A DNA stretch of 14,202 nt from Acanthamoeba sp. SK_2022b (lineage: Eukaryota; Discosea; Longamoebia; Acanthamoebidae), in the NCBI GenBank assembly GCA_027943245.1, contig JANDJZ010000025.1:1-14202 (forward strand). Direction: 5' to 3'. Shown here one piece after another: positions 1 through 9,429 of the stretch. The position numbers were made by a program, and so were the translations under genes. Numbering within the stretch: the stretch's first letter is position 1; each line of letters starts with the position of its first letter. A model generated the notes under the pieces. That model saw only the letters and a program-made list of their open reading frames with translations, had not been told where the DNA came from and did not search any database.

Positions 1-479
1 AGGGGAGGCAAAAGGACAGAGGTGACACCTTTGGCGGCCTTCTTGGAGAGCTTAATGCGACGGGACAGGGCGCCACCAGTGCTCTTGTCGATCGCCTGAC
101 CTGCCTGGGTGAGCAGGCCACCTTCGAAAATGCCCACAACCACTCCGTCCACTTGCTTATCGGCTGGTAAAAGTTGTCAATGAGTTGGCGCGCTGTGCCT
201 CATCGTTGTTGGTGAATGTAGGAGGGCAAATCCTTTGAGGAGGCGGGAGTAAGAAACAAGCAAACCTGTAGTGGTGCTGTAACAGGATCGAGCAGATTTG
301 CTAATTGAGGGCACCACCAAAATCAATTTCGTGCGTCCAAAGGAGCCGTGACTCCTGAGGGGGCCGGTAGATCGTGCGATGCCGCCGGCAAGAGCAAGAG
401 ACGATGCAGTGCGCATAGAACGAAAAGATGCTGCGCTCACGCCCCACAACAAACATCTTCCAGCACTGCCGCCCAACAT
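1..479 (-). CDS. Probable M17 leucine aminopeptidase, N-terminal part (3' end beyond window)
   Basis: Members of this family are zinc-dependent exopeptidases that remove N-terminal residues, usually as hexamers. Only the N-terminal, non-catalytic part lies here, so no metal-ligand or active-site residue can be checked. Two exons read well: 479-266 and 163-1, joined across a 102-bp intron (164-265, donor gtttgc, acceptor ttaccag) in matching phase 1. The second exon begins ADKQVDGVVVGIFEGG and continues LLTQAGQAIDKSTGGALSRR then IKLSKKAAKGVTSVLLPP. This is the pattern of the M17 N-terminal domain (hydrophobic strand, VGIFEG, L..A..lD...GGaLsr..K). The first exon starts MLGGSAGRCLLWGVSAASFR and is rich in Arg, Ser and Ala with almost no acidic residues, as in a mitochondrial presequence. 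The ATG at 479 is the simplest start; an upstream exon is possible. Family recognition is by eye from about 55 residues. Confidence 0.68.
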
Positions 480-952
480 CAAGTTCGCCTTAGTTCGCCT
501 TACCCTGCATGATCGTCGGAACGTGCTCTCACGCGCCGCTGGCCGCAAAATACAGGTAAGAAAAGCGGGTGGTTCTTGGGAAAAAGGACAGGAAAATGAA
601 ATTGCCCGTGAAGAAGATCTCCGTAGGTTGACGACAATTTCGCTGACCTGGCACCGGTTTGGATGACGGTTGTTTCTGCGTGTTTTTCTCGCGAAACAAG
701 ACCTTCTGCGCATAACACCTCCCGCACAAACGAAGGACTGGAAGTGAGAGCATAAATCACTTGGAGAACGAAGCAAGCAGCATCCGCATAGATTATAATA
801 GATAGATCCTCAAGGTATTTTGCAAAATCGAGATTCACACTAAGATCTCCCCCTGTGGAGTGAATCGCCACTCAATCTCTGACCGCGACTCTCATGCCCA
901 GGTCCCGAGCAACAAGCGTCCCAAACATAATCACAAAACAAAAAGAGATAAG
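480..952. promoter_or_regulatory. Divergent intergenic region between the aminopeptidase and BLTP3-like genes
   Basis: These 473 bp separate two genes that are transcribed away from each other, so both promoters should lie here. No convincing gene is visible. A TATAAT-like sequence sits at 794-799, about 155 bp before the plus-strand ATG; it is weak. An inverted repeat, GATTCAC at 832-838 with GTGAATC at 860-866, could form a small hairpin or be a dimer site. The last 30 bases before the ATG at 953 are A-rich, as in an untranslated leader. A minus-strand reading frame of 123 codons (500-871) has no recognisable content and is probably chance. Confidence 0.5.
482..501. repeat. Perfect 10-bp tandem duplication next to the aminopeptidase start
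   Basis: The decamer AGTTCGCCTT occurs twice without a break, ending 3 bp upstream of the minus-strand ATG at 479. It lies in the presumed 5' leader of the aminopeptidase mRNA. Two copies are seen; any function is unknown. Confidence 0.85.
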
Positions 953-3900
953 ATGTCAGAGCTAGCGAGCGCGCTGTTCAACAAGGTGCTGGTGAAGGTG
1001 CTGAGCAGCTTCCTCACCTACTACATGAACAATTTCTCCAAGGAAAGCTTCAAGCTTCAGATGCTCAAGGGCACCTTTGCGCTGGCGGACATAGGCACGT
1101 GCACTTGCTCGGGCCCACTGCCACTGTTGCCTTTTTTGTTATTACTCATATTCATTATTTATTTCTATTTATTTATTCTCTTGTTCTGGGCGCAATGCAG
1201 AGGTCAACACACAATTTCTCAAGGAGACCATTGTACTGCCCAACTTGGAGATCACCAAGTGCTTGTGTGACAAGATTTTCATCAAGGTACGCGTACCCTT
1301 CCTTCGTCTGGGCACTTCTTTTACATTTGCCCGTGAGCGTGTGCAGCAAGCTTTTCATTAATTACAGTTCCGGGTGCGCCGGATTATCGTTTGCGGGATG
1401 GACCGTGGCAACCGGGCCCACGTTCGAAACACGCTCCTTACTGATGCCTGGTGGTGGTCGATCTCTCACTCAGATTCCCTGGCACCACATTACAACTGAG
1501 CCGATCACCTTCGACTTGGACAGAGTGGAGCTGGTATGCGAGGAGATACCCATTGGGTGCAACGAGGACCAGTCCGGACCGTACGCTCTCTCCCATGCGC
1601 ACGTCCCCTCCCAAGTCGGAACGAACGCTCACCACGGGTCGTCACACAACAGGAAGAAGGAGCGACCGACCACCTCTTACGCCTGGGCGCAGCGCATGAT
1701 CGATGGAATAAAGATGACCGTGGGTGAGGTAGACATGACCATGAAATTCAACGGATACCGGTTCGTTCTCTGCTTCATTGCGTGCTTGCATCCCGTTCTG
1801 ATTCCGTATACTGATCGTTGCTTCCGCGCCTCTCCCACTTGCAGCGGCGTACCGTATATCAAGAAGGTCAAATGCAGCGGTATCTCAATCTACTCGACTG
1901 ACTCGAACTGGAAGGCCGTGGATCTGAAGGAGTCCTTCGTCGAGGACAAGGCCCGTTCGGAGACGCTGTTCTACAAGGTCATGGACTGCAAGTCCCTCAC
2001 CGTCTCCTTTGCTCGTGCCGATCAGCCAGAACCCGAGTTCTGCACCTTCATGCGCGAGATGCCTGTCCAAATCAGGGTACCGATATCGCTACCACTACAT
2101 ACGCGCGCTGCACCTGAGACTCACTTGCGCTCTTGGCGCTACTTTTCGGCCAACAGATGAAAGTGTTGCGTGATTCGAAGACGAAGAGCGTCCTCTGCGG
2201 CGATTTCCAGCTCTACTTGCCTCGCGCTGACATGTCCTTCAGCGGACAGCAGTGGAAGAACTTCATGGAGCTGCTCAAGGGTGCGTGTAAGCGTGCTTCT
2301 TGAATTCCTGAGACCTAATGTTCTCACGCGTGTCGTGTGATGTGTGGTGTGGTGTGGTGTGGTGTGGTGTGGTGTGGTGTGGTGTGGTGTGGTGTGGTGT
2401 GTAGGCATCGTGGGCTGCTTTACGCGCACGGATCAGGAATACTCACTGTACAAAGACATCGGCAAGGACACTGGACGCGTCAAGGGTACGGCAGCCTCTC
2501 GCCATCTCGCCATCTCAACCGACTACCGCTCACCACGCATGGCTAAAGAGAAACCAGAAAAGACCAAGAGCTGGTGGGAAAAGAGAAAGGCGGCCAAGGA
2601 CGACAGGGAAAAGGCGCGCAAGGTCGCGGAGCTCGAGCTGCGCCAGAAGGCGATGGCCGACCTCAAGAGCGTTGGCGCAGACGCTTCTCACCTGGAGGTG
2701 ACCCCCTCCCACGTGCCCCTGCCTGCGTCTGTGCTTATGACTCGAGAATTTGGCTTCCACAGCACATTCCCTCGGAGACGCACTTCCGCGTGCATATCGA
2801 GAAGGGTTCGATGAACCTGCTCGAGGAGGAGGACAGACTTACCCTGGAGCCCTTCAAGTACGCCTTCGGCCGTCTGTTCTTCGAGGTTAGATTCTCCCAC
2901 TCGCCTTCAACCTCCTCTCTCCTGTCGCATGTATTCATACGTTTCCTTTCACAGAACATGAACATCGACGTCGAGCTCCCTCCCGCCATGGACGTGCCCG
3001 ACACCAACAAGTGGACAGCTAACTCCAGACAGAGGTAAGTTGCAACACCAATGGCCGTTGCTTCATGTCGTGTTCTATTGACCGGTTCTTTTTTCTTCGG
3101 TCATGTTTGCCTGTGTCCGCAGATTGATGATGGAGGCCTCGCTCAATATTCACAATATGGCTTGCGTCATCCAGGAGAACTTCAACTCCTACATCGACGC
3201 TCTCGTACGCGCTCCCTCCCGCGCAGCTCTCTCTCGTGCCAACATCTGACCACATCGAGCAGAAGAGCGGCGTCCACAGGGAGAGGAAGCAGATCACCAT
3301 CCTCACCGACGGCCGAAGCGAGGACCTCCAGCGTCGTATCAACGAGGTGAAGCGGGACCTGTCGGCCGCGCAAGAGGAGGCCAAGGGTCCCGAGTTTGTC
3401 TCGGCCGAGACTCGCCTGGCCGAAGAACGCAAGATGGCCGAGGAGCAGCAGAAGGGCCAGAAGGACTTCGTGTCCATCTCCTGGGCCGTTCGCTCCGGGG
3501 CGCCCGAGGAGACCAACATGGTAATTACACTTAGAGCCCTCATTCCCAGCCAATGCCGCATCCTGGGATCGATGACCAACTCATGCACCAACCCCCCCCC
3601 CAAATATGTACACTTGTAGGAGAGGTGGCTGAGGTCGCTTGACTGCCAGATGAACCTCGAGGTGTGCTCCAACTACTTCGTCCTGCTCCACAGGTGGTGG
3701 GCACGCATCATTCGCTACTTGGAGACTTCCTCGCTCGGCGCCGATTCCATCGAGGCCATCAACCTCATCAAAATGCAGATCAACGTCAAGGTACCGCCTC
3801 ATTCCGCCTCCTTGCCCTGGCTCTCTCTCACACCTTCTTTCTCTCAGGTCGACGACATGGTGATCACAGTCCCGCTTCACGGTTGCCTCCAATACGAAGT

Positions 3901-5422
3901 TCCCACGGCCGAGGTATGTTTGCTCCCTCTGGTAGTCCCACTTGATTAATTCCAAATCGAGTGTTGTGTGCTCATTCGTCGTCTCCAACAGGAGTTGGAG
4001 AGACTGCCGCACGTGGTGCTTACGAGCACTTGCATGAGGGCCGGCAGCAATGTGTTGGGGGAGCTCACTCAGCTCTTTGCCTCGCACAAGCTGCCCGTAG
4101 CGAGCTTCTCCACCGGCGGTCAACGTTCGTCCTCCCTTTCCTCCCATGCACGCCAGCACACGTGCACATCGGCTAACCACGGCAGCCATCGCGATTCTCT
4201 CATTGGAACAGAGGTCAGTGGCTGGCAGCCGCACAGGCTGGGCCACGACGAGAGCGGTTGGACGCTGCACACCCACGCTCACAAGCCGCAGCGATTCCAG
4301 CTGGTGCTCGAGAACCTCGTCATGTCGGTGGGCAACGAGAGAGTCATGTCGCCGGTCACCTTTGGCATGGAGCTCACCCTTCACCGGTTCATCACCACCG
4401 AGCAGCTGCTGCTCGAGCTCTGCACGCACGCCGAGCTGATCCAGCTGCACGTCGACCGGGCGCAGTATCTCACCTACATCCACTTCATGGAGTATCTGTC
4501 GACTGTGATCTGGCCGGAGCTGGAGCTGGTCCTCCTAAGGAAGTACGGGCCGTCCTCCATCCAGCAGGAGCTCACCGACAAGCCCATCATCCAGGTTGCC
4601 CAAGAGCAGGGCCACATGCCGTACGCTCTCATGTCCGCCTACCTCCCGGTTGTTGTAGCTGACAGGCCTCACTCCTCTCGCACGCACGCAGCCTTGCTGT
4701 GAACACTCATTCGTTCATCGACTACCTGATGCTCCATGTGAACGGCTCGCCCATTTCCGTACGCGCCTGGCCTCCCTCATTACCCTAAGTACTTCACTGA
4801 TGAGGTCCGGACGGTCTTCGCTTCAGGAGGAGAGTGTGGTGAACGCTTTCTTCAAGCTCGACCCGAGCGGACGGAATCAGGCGGTAGTGGAGATGCACGT
4901 CGAAAAGCTCCTCTCCAAGTCGTCCAACGCCATCCTCTTCAAGACCGGTAAGGCCCACAAGAACGCCAAGTGCGACAAGGCCACCGTTCACATTCCCTCT
5001 CACGTGTACGATATCCCTCCCTCTTTATTCGTGCCTTCCTCTCGTTGCTGCCGGCGTGCACGGTGGTCACTAACGCGCTCAGGCAATGCAGGGCCACGTC
5101 CGGCGAGGCCAGCGAGGGCCTTGCGGGGGAGAAGGAGATCAATATTCAGAGCAGCAAGCCGCTAGTCGAGGTGGGCACTCTCGCCGGAAGCGTACTCACC
5201 GAGCACCTGCAGGATGTGACGGCACTGCTCAAGAGCAGCAACCTCGAGGCGTTCAACGAGCTGCTGGGCGTCGGCGAGGGCAACGCTGAGGACGTGGCCA
5301 AGCAGGAGTCGTCCGTTGTGGTCTACCGAAACCAGATCGTAGTAGACGGCGAGCGTACGCCCGAAGACTTGCCACGCCCCATCACCAGCTTCATCGAGGA
5401 CTTCGTCATGGTCCGGGACTGA
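953..5422 (+). CDS. BLTP3: Chorein-type bridge-like lipid-transfer protein, UHRF1BP1/SHIP164 (BLTP3)-like, 18 exons
   Basis: Proteins of this family form long hydrophobic grooves that carry phospholipids between membranes at contact sites. Proposed exons: 953-1094, 1201-1286, 1474-1760, 1845-2076, 2157-2280, 2405-2485, 2549-2697, 2763-2885, 2955-3034, 3123-3204, 3263-3520, 3620-3790, 3848-3913, 3992-4118, 4212-4620, 4692-4758, 4827-5005, 5083-5422. All phases agree, giving 1000 residues and a TGA stop. Residues 1-110 are the chorein N-terminal region: an amphipathic start (LFNKVLVKVLSSFLTYYMNN), then LPNLEITKCLCDKIFIK and IPWHHITTEPITFDLDRVEL. Residues about 172-290 continue the repeating beta-groove (SGISIYSTDSNWKAVDLKE). 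This order matches UHRF1BP1 better than VPS13. Charged, probably coiled-coil stretches lie at about 318-365 and 470-535. The length is shorter than the animal proteins (about 1440 residues). Intron 2486-2548 and the exact acceptor near 3262 are less certain. No membrane segment is seen. The ATG is chosen because it starts the chorein motif directly. Confidence 0.85.
1095..1200 (+). other. Intron 1 of the BLTP3-like gene, probable GC-AG intron
   Basis: The protein reading LADI-EVNTQFLKE is restored only if the first exon ends at 1094 (GAC ATA G) and the next begins at 1201 (AG GTC AAC). The intron then starts GCACGT and ends ATGCAG. The nearby GT at 1099 does not give the right frame with either local acceptor. 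The body is T-rich toward its 3' end. The GC donor rests on protein continuity, not on transcript data. Confidence 0.7.
2346..2400 (+). repeat. Pentanucleotide microsatellite (GGTGT)11
   Basis: Eleven perfect copies of GGTGT, preceded by a related TGTGT, fill the last half of intron 2281-2404 and run to within four bases of the acceptor (GTAG at 2401-2404). The usual pyrimidine tract before a 3' splice site is therefore replaced by a G/T repeat. Confidence 0.95.
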
Positions 5423-5884
5423 GCCTTGTCCGCTGGCCATTACCAACGCTCTCGGCATCCGTGCGGTTCGCTAGCTTCTTTTTCAACTGCCACAGCCAGT
5501 TTTTTAGTACTTCCATGGGATGACAGGGTGGTACACCTTGACCAAATAGAAGCCACTGGCCAACAGTTACCCATCACTTCAGTTCTCAAGCAAACCCTGA
5601 TTGGTAGGTGAAGCTTCACATATTGCATGAACATCCTTTCAAGGTCTGCCCTTGATATCCACTGGGTGCTCAATTTGGTTGCCATGCTACTTCTCAAAAG
5701 CCAAGAAGCCAGTTGGTGAGGGAGCCAACATTGGTGGCACTGATGGTGGAGGAATAATGCCATGGTAGAGGGCAGGAGCTAGTGAGAGGTAGAAGGTGGG
5801 AGCTGCTTTGTACAAGATGTGGACAGGTTTGGCATTCTGTCCAGGAAGGTATGCACAATGGGCTGCATTTCAAAAGGTGTCACT

Positions 5885-6330
5885 CCTCACCACCAAGTTT
5901 ACTTCTTCATTCTGAAACCCATCCTCTCCTCTCATATGACTTTCCTGTGCCAATCCTCACACTCATCCACTGTTACCCTTCCCTCTTACTCTGCTATGCT
6001 GCAGTACATTCACTCACACTTTGTCAAGCTTCCTCAAAGTTCAAGGAAAATGTTCTGCTTGTATAGATTGTGCACAGCAGTTATATACATCATCACATTC
6101 TCACCACCAATCCTTCCAGTCATCCCTCCATCCTCTATCTGCATTACTGTTGGTAAGAAAACAAGAATGAATTCATGCTGGGATTCCTGTCCTTGCTGGT
6201 GGCACTGGACATATTTCAAGAAGTTTATCTCAGCTTCTTTCTTGTTGGCCACACAGGAGGACATTGATCAGCTTTTTTCAATTGGACAGATCAAGCTAAA
6301 ATCAGCATCTCTCCACACTCCAAATGTGTG
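5885..6330 (+). pseudogene. Transposase-like fragment, copy A (DUF7869-like core)
   Basis: On the plus strand, with frame changes, this reads first TLPSYSAMLQYIHSHFVKLP (about 5970-6035). After a damaged stretch it continues LYLH-YCW-stop-ENKNEF, then MLGFLSLLVALDIFQEVY, LSFFLVGHT and, one frame over, QEDIDQLFS (6133-6280). In intact relatives the pattern is LQlDNc..ENKN, a hydrophobic helix, SFL.VGHTHEDIDQ.FS. That signature is known to me from transposon-associated eukaryotic proteins with DUF7869-like domains; whether it is a DDE-type nuclease core is inference. The second D of the DN motif and the H of THED are lost, and there is an internal stop, so this copy cannot encode an active protein. 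It keeps the central region that copy B has lost. Confidence 0.7.
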
Positions 6331-6368
6331 CTTCCACCCCCATTTGAATGATGCAAAGGGGGCCTTGA

Positions 6369-6388
6369 GTGTTCAAGGAAATGAGACA
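6369..6388 (+). repeat. 20-bp dispersed repeat, copy 1
   Basis: GTGTTCAAGGAAATGAGACA. The same 20 bases occur perfectly on the minus strand at 8536-8555 and with two mismatches on the minus strand at 7929-7948. It lies just after copy A and just downstream of the 3' end of copy B, so it could be a terminal or subterminal element of the transposon. Confidence 0.85.
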
Positions 6389-6519
6389 GTGACTCCTTTT
6401 TGGGCAAGTTTAGAGACGTAACCCATCAGGCTCAAAAGCAGTACATAAAAGGGGGTTGAGCTACTGAGAACAAGGGTGACAGAGCTAGTACCAAGAATAT
6501 ATATCATGTAAAGTGTGTT

Positions 6520-7720
6520 TGCTTACCCCTTGAACAGCATGAATTCAAAGCCACATGCAAGAACACAAATTTGTGGGGGATTGGGTGGTGTGATTGTCAT
6601 GCCAGCCATCTTGCTACTTGTCCCACCAATGCGCAACAAGACAGGTGTGCTTGACTGTGACAATCTTGCCAATCCAGAACTGCTCCATTGTCTCATCTTC
6701 ATCTGGGCGAACAGCAACCCACAAACCTGCAGTGAAGGTAAATGGAAGTGGGATGACAATCCGAAACCAATGGAGGGGAGACAAACTCACCATTGGGCAT
6801 GGAACTGAGCAGGCCGATTGGCTTGTGACCATTCACCTGATGTGTGGAAAGCCTTGTCTTGCAGGAACACCATCAGCATTCTTGGAGAAGTGGAAGACAT
6901 GGGGTTCAGCATGGCCAAAGATGTGGTGCATGTGGTTGGCCAACCAAGACTCCAGTCCCAGGCTTGGTTGAGATTGCTCAACTTGGGTGAGGAGCCCTCT
7001 TCAGGCTGGACAGACGGCAAGAACTTGTCCAAATGGCAGTGCAGCAGCAAACATGTAGATATTGGTCAGACCAAAACATATGAGGAAAAAGGAGGGTAAC
7101 ACATACAAGGGTGTGGATGCTGGTGTGGCGAAACTTGGTTTGGACTGTGGAGAAGCTGATCAATGTCCTCATGGGTGTGTCCCCCAAGCAGAAAGCTGAA
7201 GTAGAGACATCCTTGAAGATGGCAAGACCTACACTGACAAACTGGCTGGTACAAGAGCATGCAATGTTGGCCCTGTGTTTGTAGGAGAGACGTTAAGAAC
7301 AAGCAAGGTTGAGGTGAAAGGTTTTATGGGCAAGAAAAGCAGCAGCTTCAGCAGCTGACTTGGCCCATAAACGAAGCTGCTGGAGCTCCAATCATGTGGT
7401 GCACTTGCCCAGGCAAGGGGCATGGGGTAGCTTTACATTGGTGAAATGGTCAGCAATGTGCTTGACAAAGGGGGAGTAGGTAAGGAGGGGTGTCAGGTGG
7501 GTGGTTAGCATAACAGATGGTGTGAACATCCTTCCAGGTCATGGCAACTGGCAGATGGATGAGGCCATCAGGCAAGTGCTCACCCACAATATCAAAGAAG
7601 GAGGCAAGCCAAACATGGGAGTTGTCATGTGCTTCAGTTGGATGTGGTATGCCTTGGAGCCATGAATGGGCACAGAACCACTGGCCAGGAAGATCTTTTT
7701 GCACCTTACCCACTTGTTCC
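6520..7720 (-). pseudogene. Transposase-like fragment, copy B (opposite orientation, internally deleted)
   Basis: Read on the minus strand from about 7720 to 6520 it gives, in order: KVQKDLPGQWFCAHSWLQG; HDNSHVWLASFFDIVGEHLP; HIADHFTNVKLPHAPCLGKC followed by an in-frame TGA and LELQQLRLWAKSAAEAAAFL; a jump straight to IFKDV, YFSFLLGGHTHEDIDQL and STVQTKFRHTSIHTL after frameshifts; WLANHMHHIFGHAEPHVFHF; and finally GLWVAVRPDEDETMEQFWIG with HTCLVAHWWDK. The DN...ENKN section present in copy A is missing here. A 64-bp stretch (6727-6790 on the minus strand, GTGAGT to TGCAG) looks like a spliceosomal intron. The terminal FWIGKIV...VAHWW part resembles a small SH3/chromo-type barrel. Stops and frameshifts mark it as a pseudogene. 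Confidence 0.72.
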
Positions 7721-7928
7721 TGCTGAAACCATAGGTAAAGTGAAAAGCTTGACTACACACAGAATTACCTAATAGGCACAAATCCATCCTTGAGCTGGAG
7801 GGAGAGAATGAGGTGGACATGATGGTGATGATCATTGCACTCCATTCATGTTCATGGCATGAGGCGTACTTGTGGCGCAGAGCAGAAGCCTGTTCAAGGG
7901 ATGTTTGAGTAACAATTTAAGGGAATAG

Positions 7929-7948
7929 TGTCTCATTTTCCTGAACAC
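7929..7948 (-). repeat. 20-bp dispersed repeat, copy 2 (18 of 20 matches)
   Basis: This is an inverted, slightly diverged match to the repeat at 6369-6388. With that copy it brackets the minus-strand transposase fragment (copy B), as terminal inverted repeats would. Confidence 0.75.
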
Positions 7949-7981
7949 TCAGTTGTGAACTAAGCAAGGTTAACGTGTTCA

Positions 7982-8051
7982 AGCAGTGTTGCGTTGTGAA
8001 GGTCAGGTTGTGCCAGAGCAGTGTTGCGTTGAGAAGGTCAGGTTGAGCCAG
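7982..8051. repeat. Tandem duplication of 35 bp
   Basis: Two adjacent 35-bp units (7982-8016 and 8017-8051) each begin AGCAGTGTTGCGTTG and differ at only two positions, both T to A. It lies inside the transposon-like region, with no gene visible around it. Confidence 0.9.
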
Positions 8052-8535
8052 AGCCCTTGTGGCACCACTGGAGTTGAAGGTCTGCAGCTGGCATGTTGGC
8101 ACCAGTGCCTGGGGATCATCCATAGCTATGGGCATCTTTCTGTAGAGCTGGGCTTGTAGCAGTTGGATGGCCTTGCAGACTGCAAAAGTGTGGCACTGCC
8201 ACTGGAACCAGAAGCTCTGTAAATAGAGGGAATGAGTAGGTTAGAATGCATAATTCTAGGCCCAAAAATGGCTAAAATCAAAATCAATAAGTTGGATTTC
8301 CCTAGGACAGAAATATGTATGAAAAATGAGTATTCTCGTAGCTTGTCAGATGTGTGCAGACTTAAGGATCAGACACAAAACAATGACAAAACGGTGTGGA
8401 CAATGTGCCTTTGTGCAATAAAAACTGAAGGAGATGTGTGAATTTTTCAATCTGACACAGTGGGATCTATCTATTAGCTTCAAATTTGTTGGGCTTTGTG
8501 TACATAAAACACCTGAAATCCTACTTGGAAAAGAG

Positions 8536-8555
8536 TGTCTCATTTCCTTGAACAC
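8536..8555 (-). repeat. 20-bp dispersed repeat, copy 3 (perfect inverse of copy 1)
   Basis: This is an exact reverse complement of 6369-6388, 2187 bp away counted outer edge to outer edge. Its flank beyond the 20 bases is only weakly similar, so the shared unit is short, as expected for a terminal motif. Confidence 0.85.
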
Positions 8556-8899
8556 TTGGTTTGATGTGCATTGGTTTGTGGCAACAAAAATTTGGACCCA
8601 CTGCGCATTGGTTCTTGTGGAGTTCTTGTGCAGATCACTACTTTGCTCTTAGCCAAATGCATGGGGCCGGCAGCCATGGTGGAAGTGGTGGAAGGCAGCT
8701 TAGGTGGTGGAAGCAGAATGGTGGCAGTGGTAGCAGGGCATGCAAGGCCATCACCATTCTCAAGAGGAGGCAGTGCAGAGCAAGTGTCTTGCTTCTTGGG
8801 TGCCTGTCTTGCTGTAGCATGCTTTTCTTTGGTCAGCCCCTTTTCCATGAGGGTAATGCTGTGGTGGTTGGGGTAGGAACCAGATGTGACTGCATAATG

Positions 8900-9290
8900 T
8901 GAGGATAAGTCACCATTGGCAGGCAACCTTTCTTCTTAGAAGGCCAAGCCAATAGTTGGTGGGTGATCACTGTTCCTGTTTCCTCAAAGGTGGCTTGGAG
9001 TCCAAGCTGCTACAAGAGGTCAATCAGTGCTGAGCTGTCCTTACCTGATGGTAGTAAAGAAGGGTGTTATAAAAATTGAACTCCAGTAACACCATTGTAG
9101 TGAGCAAACCTTCACTACACTCCAAGATAATGAGGCCAGAATACATGACTGTCCAGTTTCATTCCTTGTTGACAACTGTATTGTGCTGTGGCCAGGGATG
9201 TACCTGTGGCAATGAGAGCATGAAGTGCCTCTTTGTCCTGCAGATGCAAATGTGTGAATCAGCAAGTGCCTCAACAAGAACTGTGCACAA
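8900..9290 (-). pseudogene. Coding-like fragment D, probably transposon-derived, unassigned
   Basis: One minus-strand frame reads for about 120 codons with four or five in-frame stops: DKEALHALIATGTSLATAQY, then QQGMKLDSHVFWPHYLG, then RFAHYNGVTGVQF, then SALIDLL-stop-QLGLQATFEETG, ITHQLLAWPSKKKGCLP, TYPHIM. The uninterrupted frame sense and protein-like composition between stops suggest an old coding sequence. I do not recognise the family. Its place within the transposon cluster suggests another part of the same element or a second gene of it. Confidence 0.4.
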
Positions 9291-9429
9291 TATCAACACA
9301 TACCACAACAGGATAAGCCCTACAAGTGGGGCTTTGCCTGGTGAGTGTCTACAATGTTAATCCACATCTGACCTTTAGGTAGGCTAGCAGTTGGTGTGTG
9401 TTGGTGAGTGGTGGTCATGTGGCAAGTGG

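Noticed and set aside
500..871. Minus-strand frame of 123 codons in the divergent intergenic region
   Set aside because: No recognisable domain, no splice-consistent link to the aminopeptidase, and it covers the expected promoter and leader of the plus-strand gene.
1099..2160. Continuous 353-codon reading on the plus strand from 1099
   Set aside because: It reads through introns of the BLTP3-like gene; 1099-1200 and 1287-1473 have no family similarity, and the spliced frame gives the chorein domain.
8540..8926. Minus-strand frame of 128 codons (Pro/Thr/Ser-rich)
   Set aside because: It runs across the 20-bp repeat, has low-complexity content without domains, and lies in the degraded transposon region.
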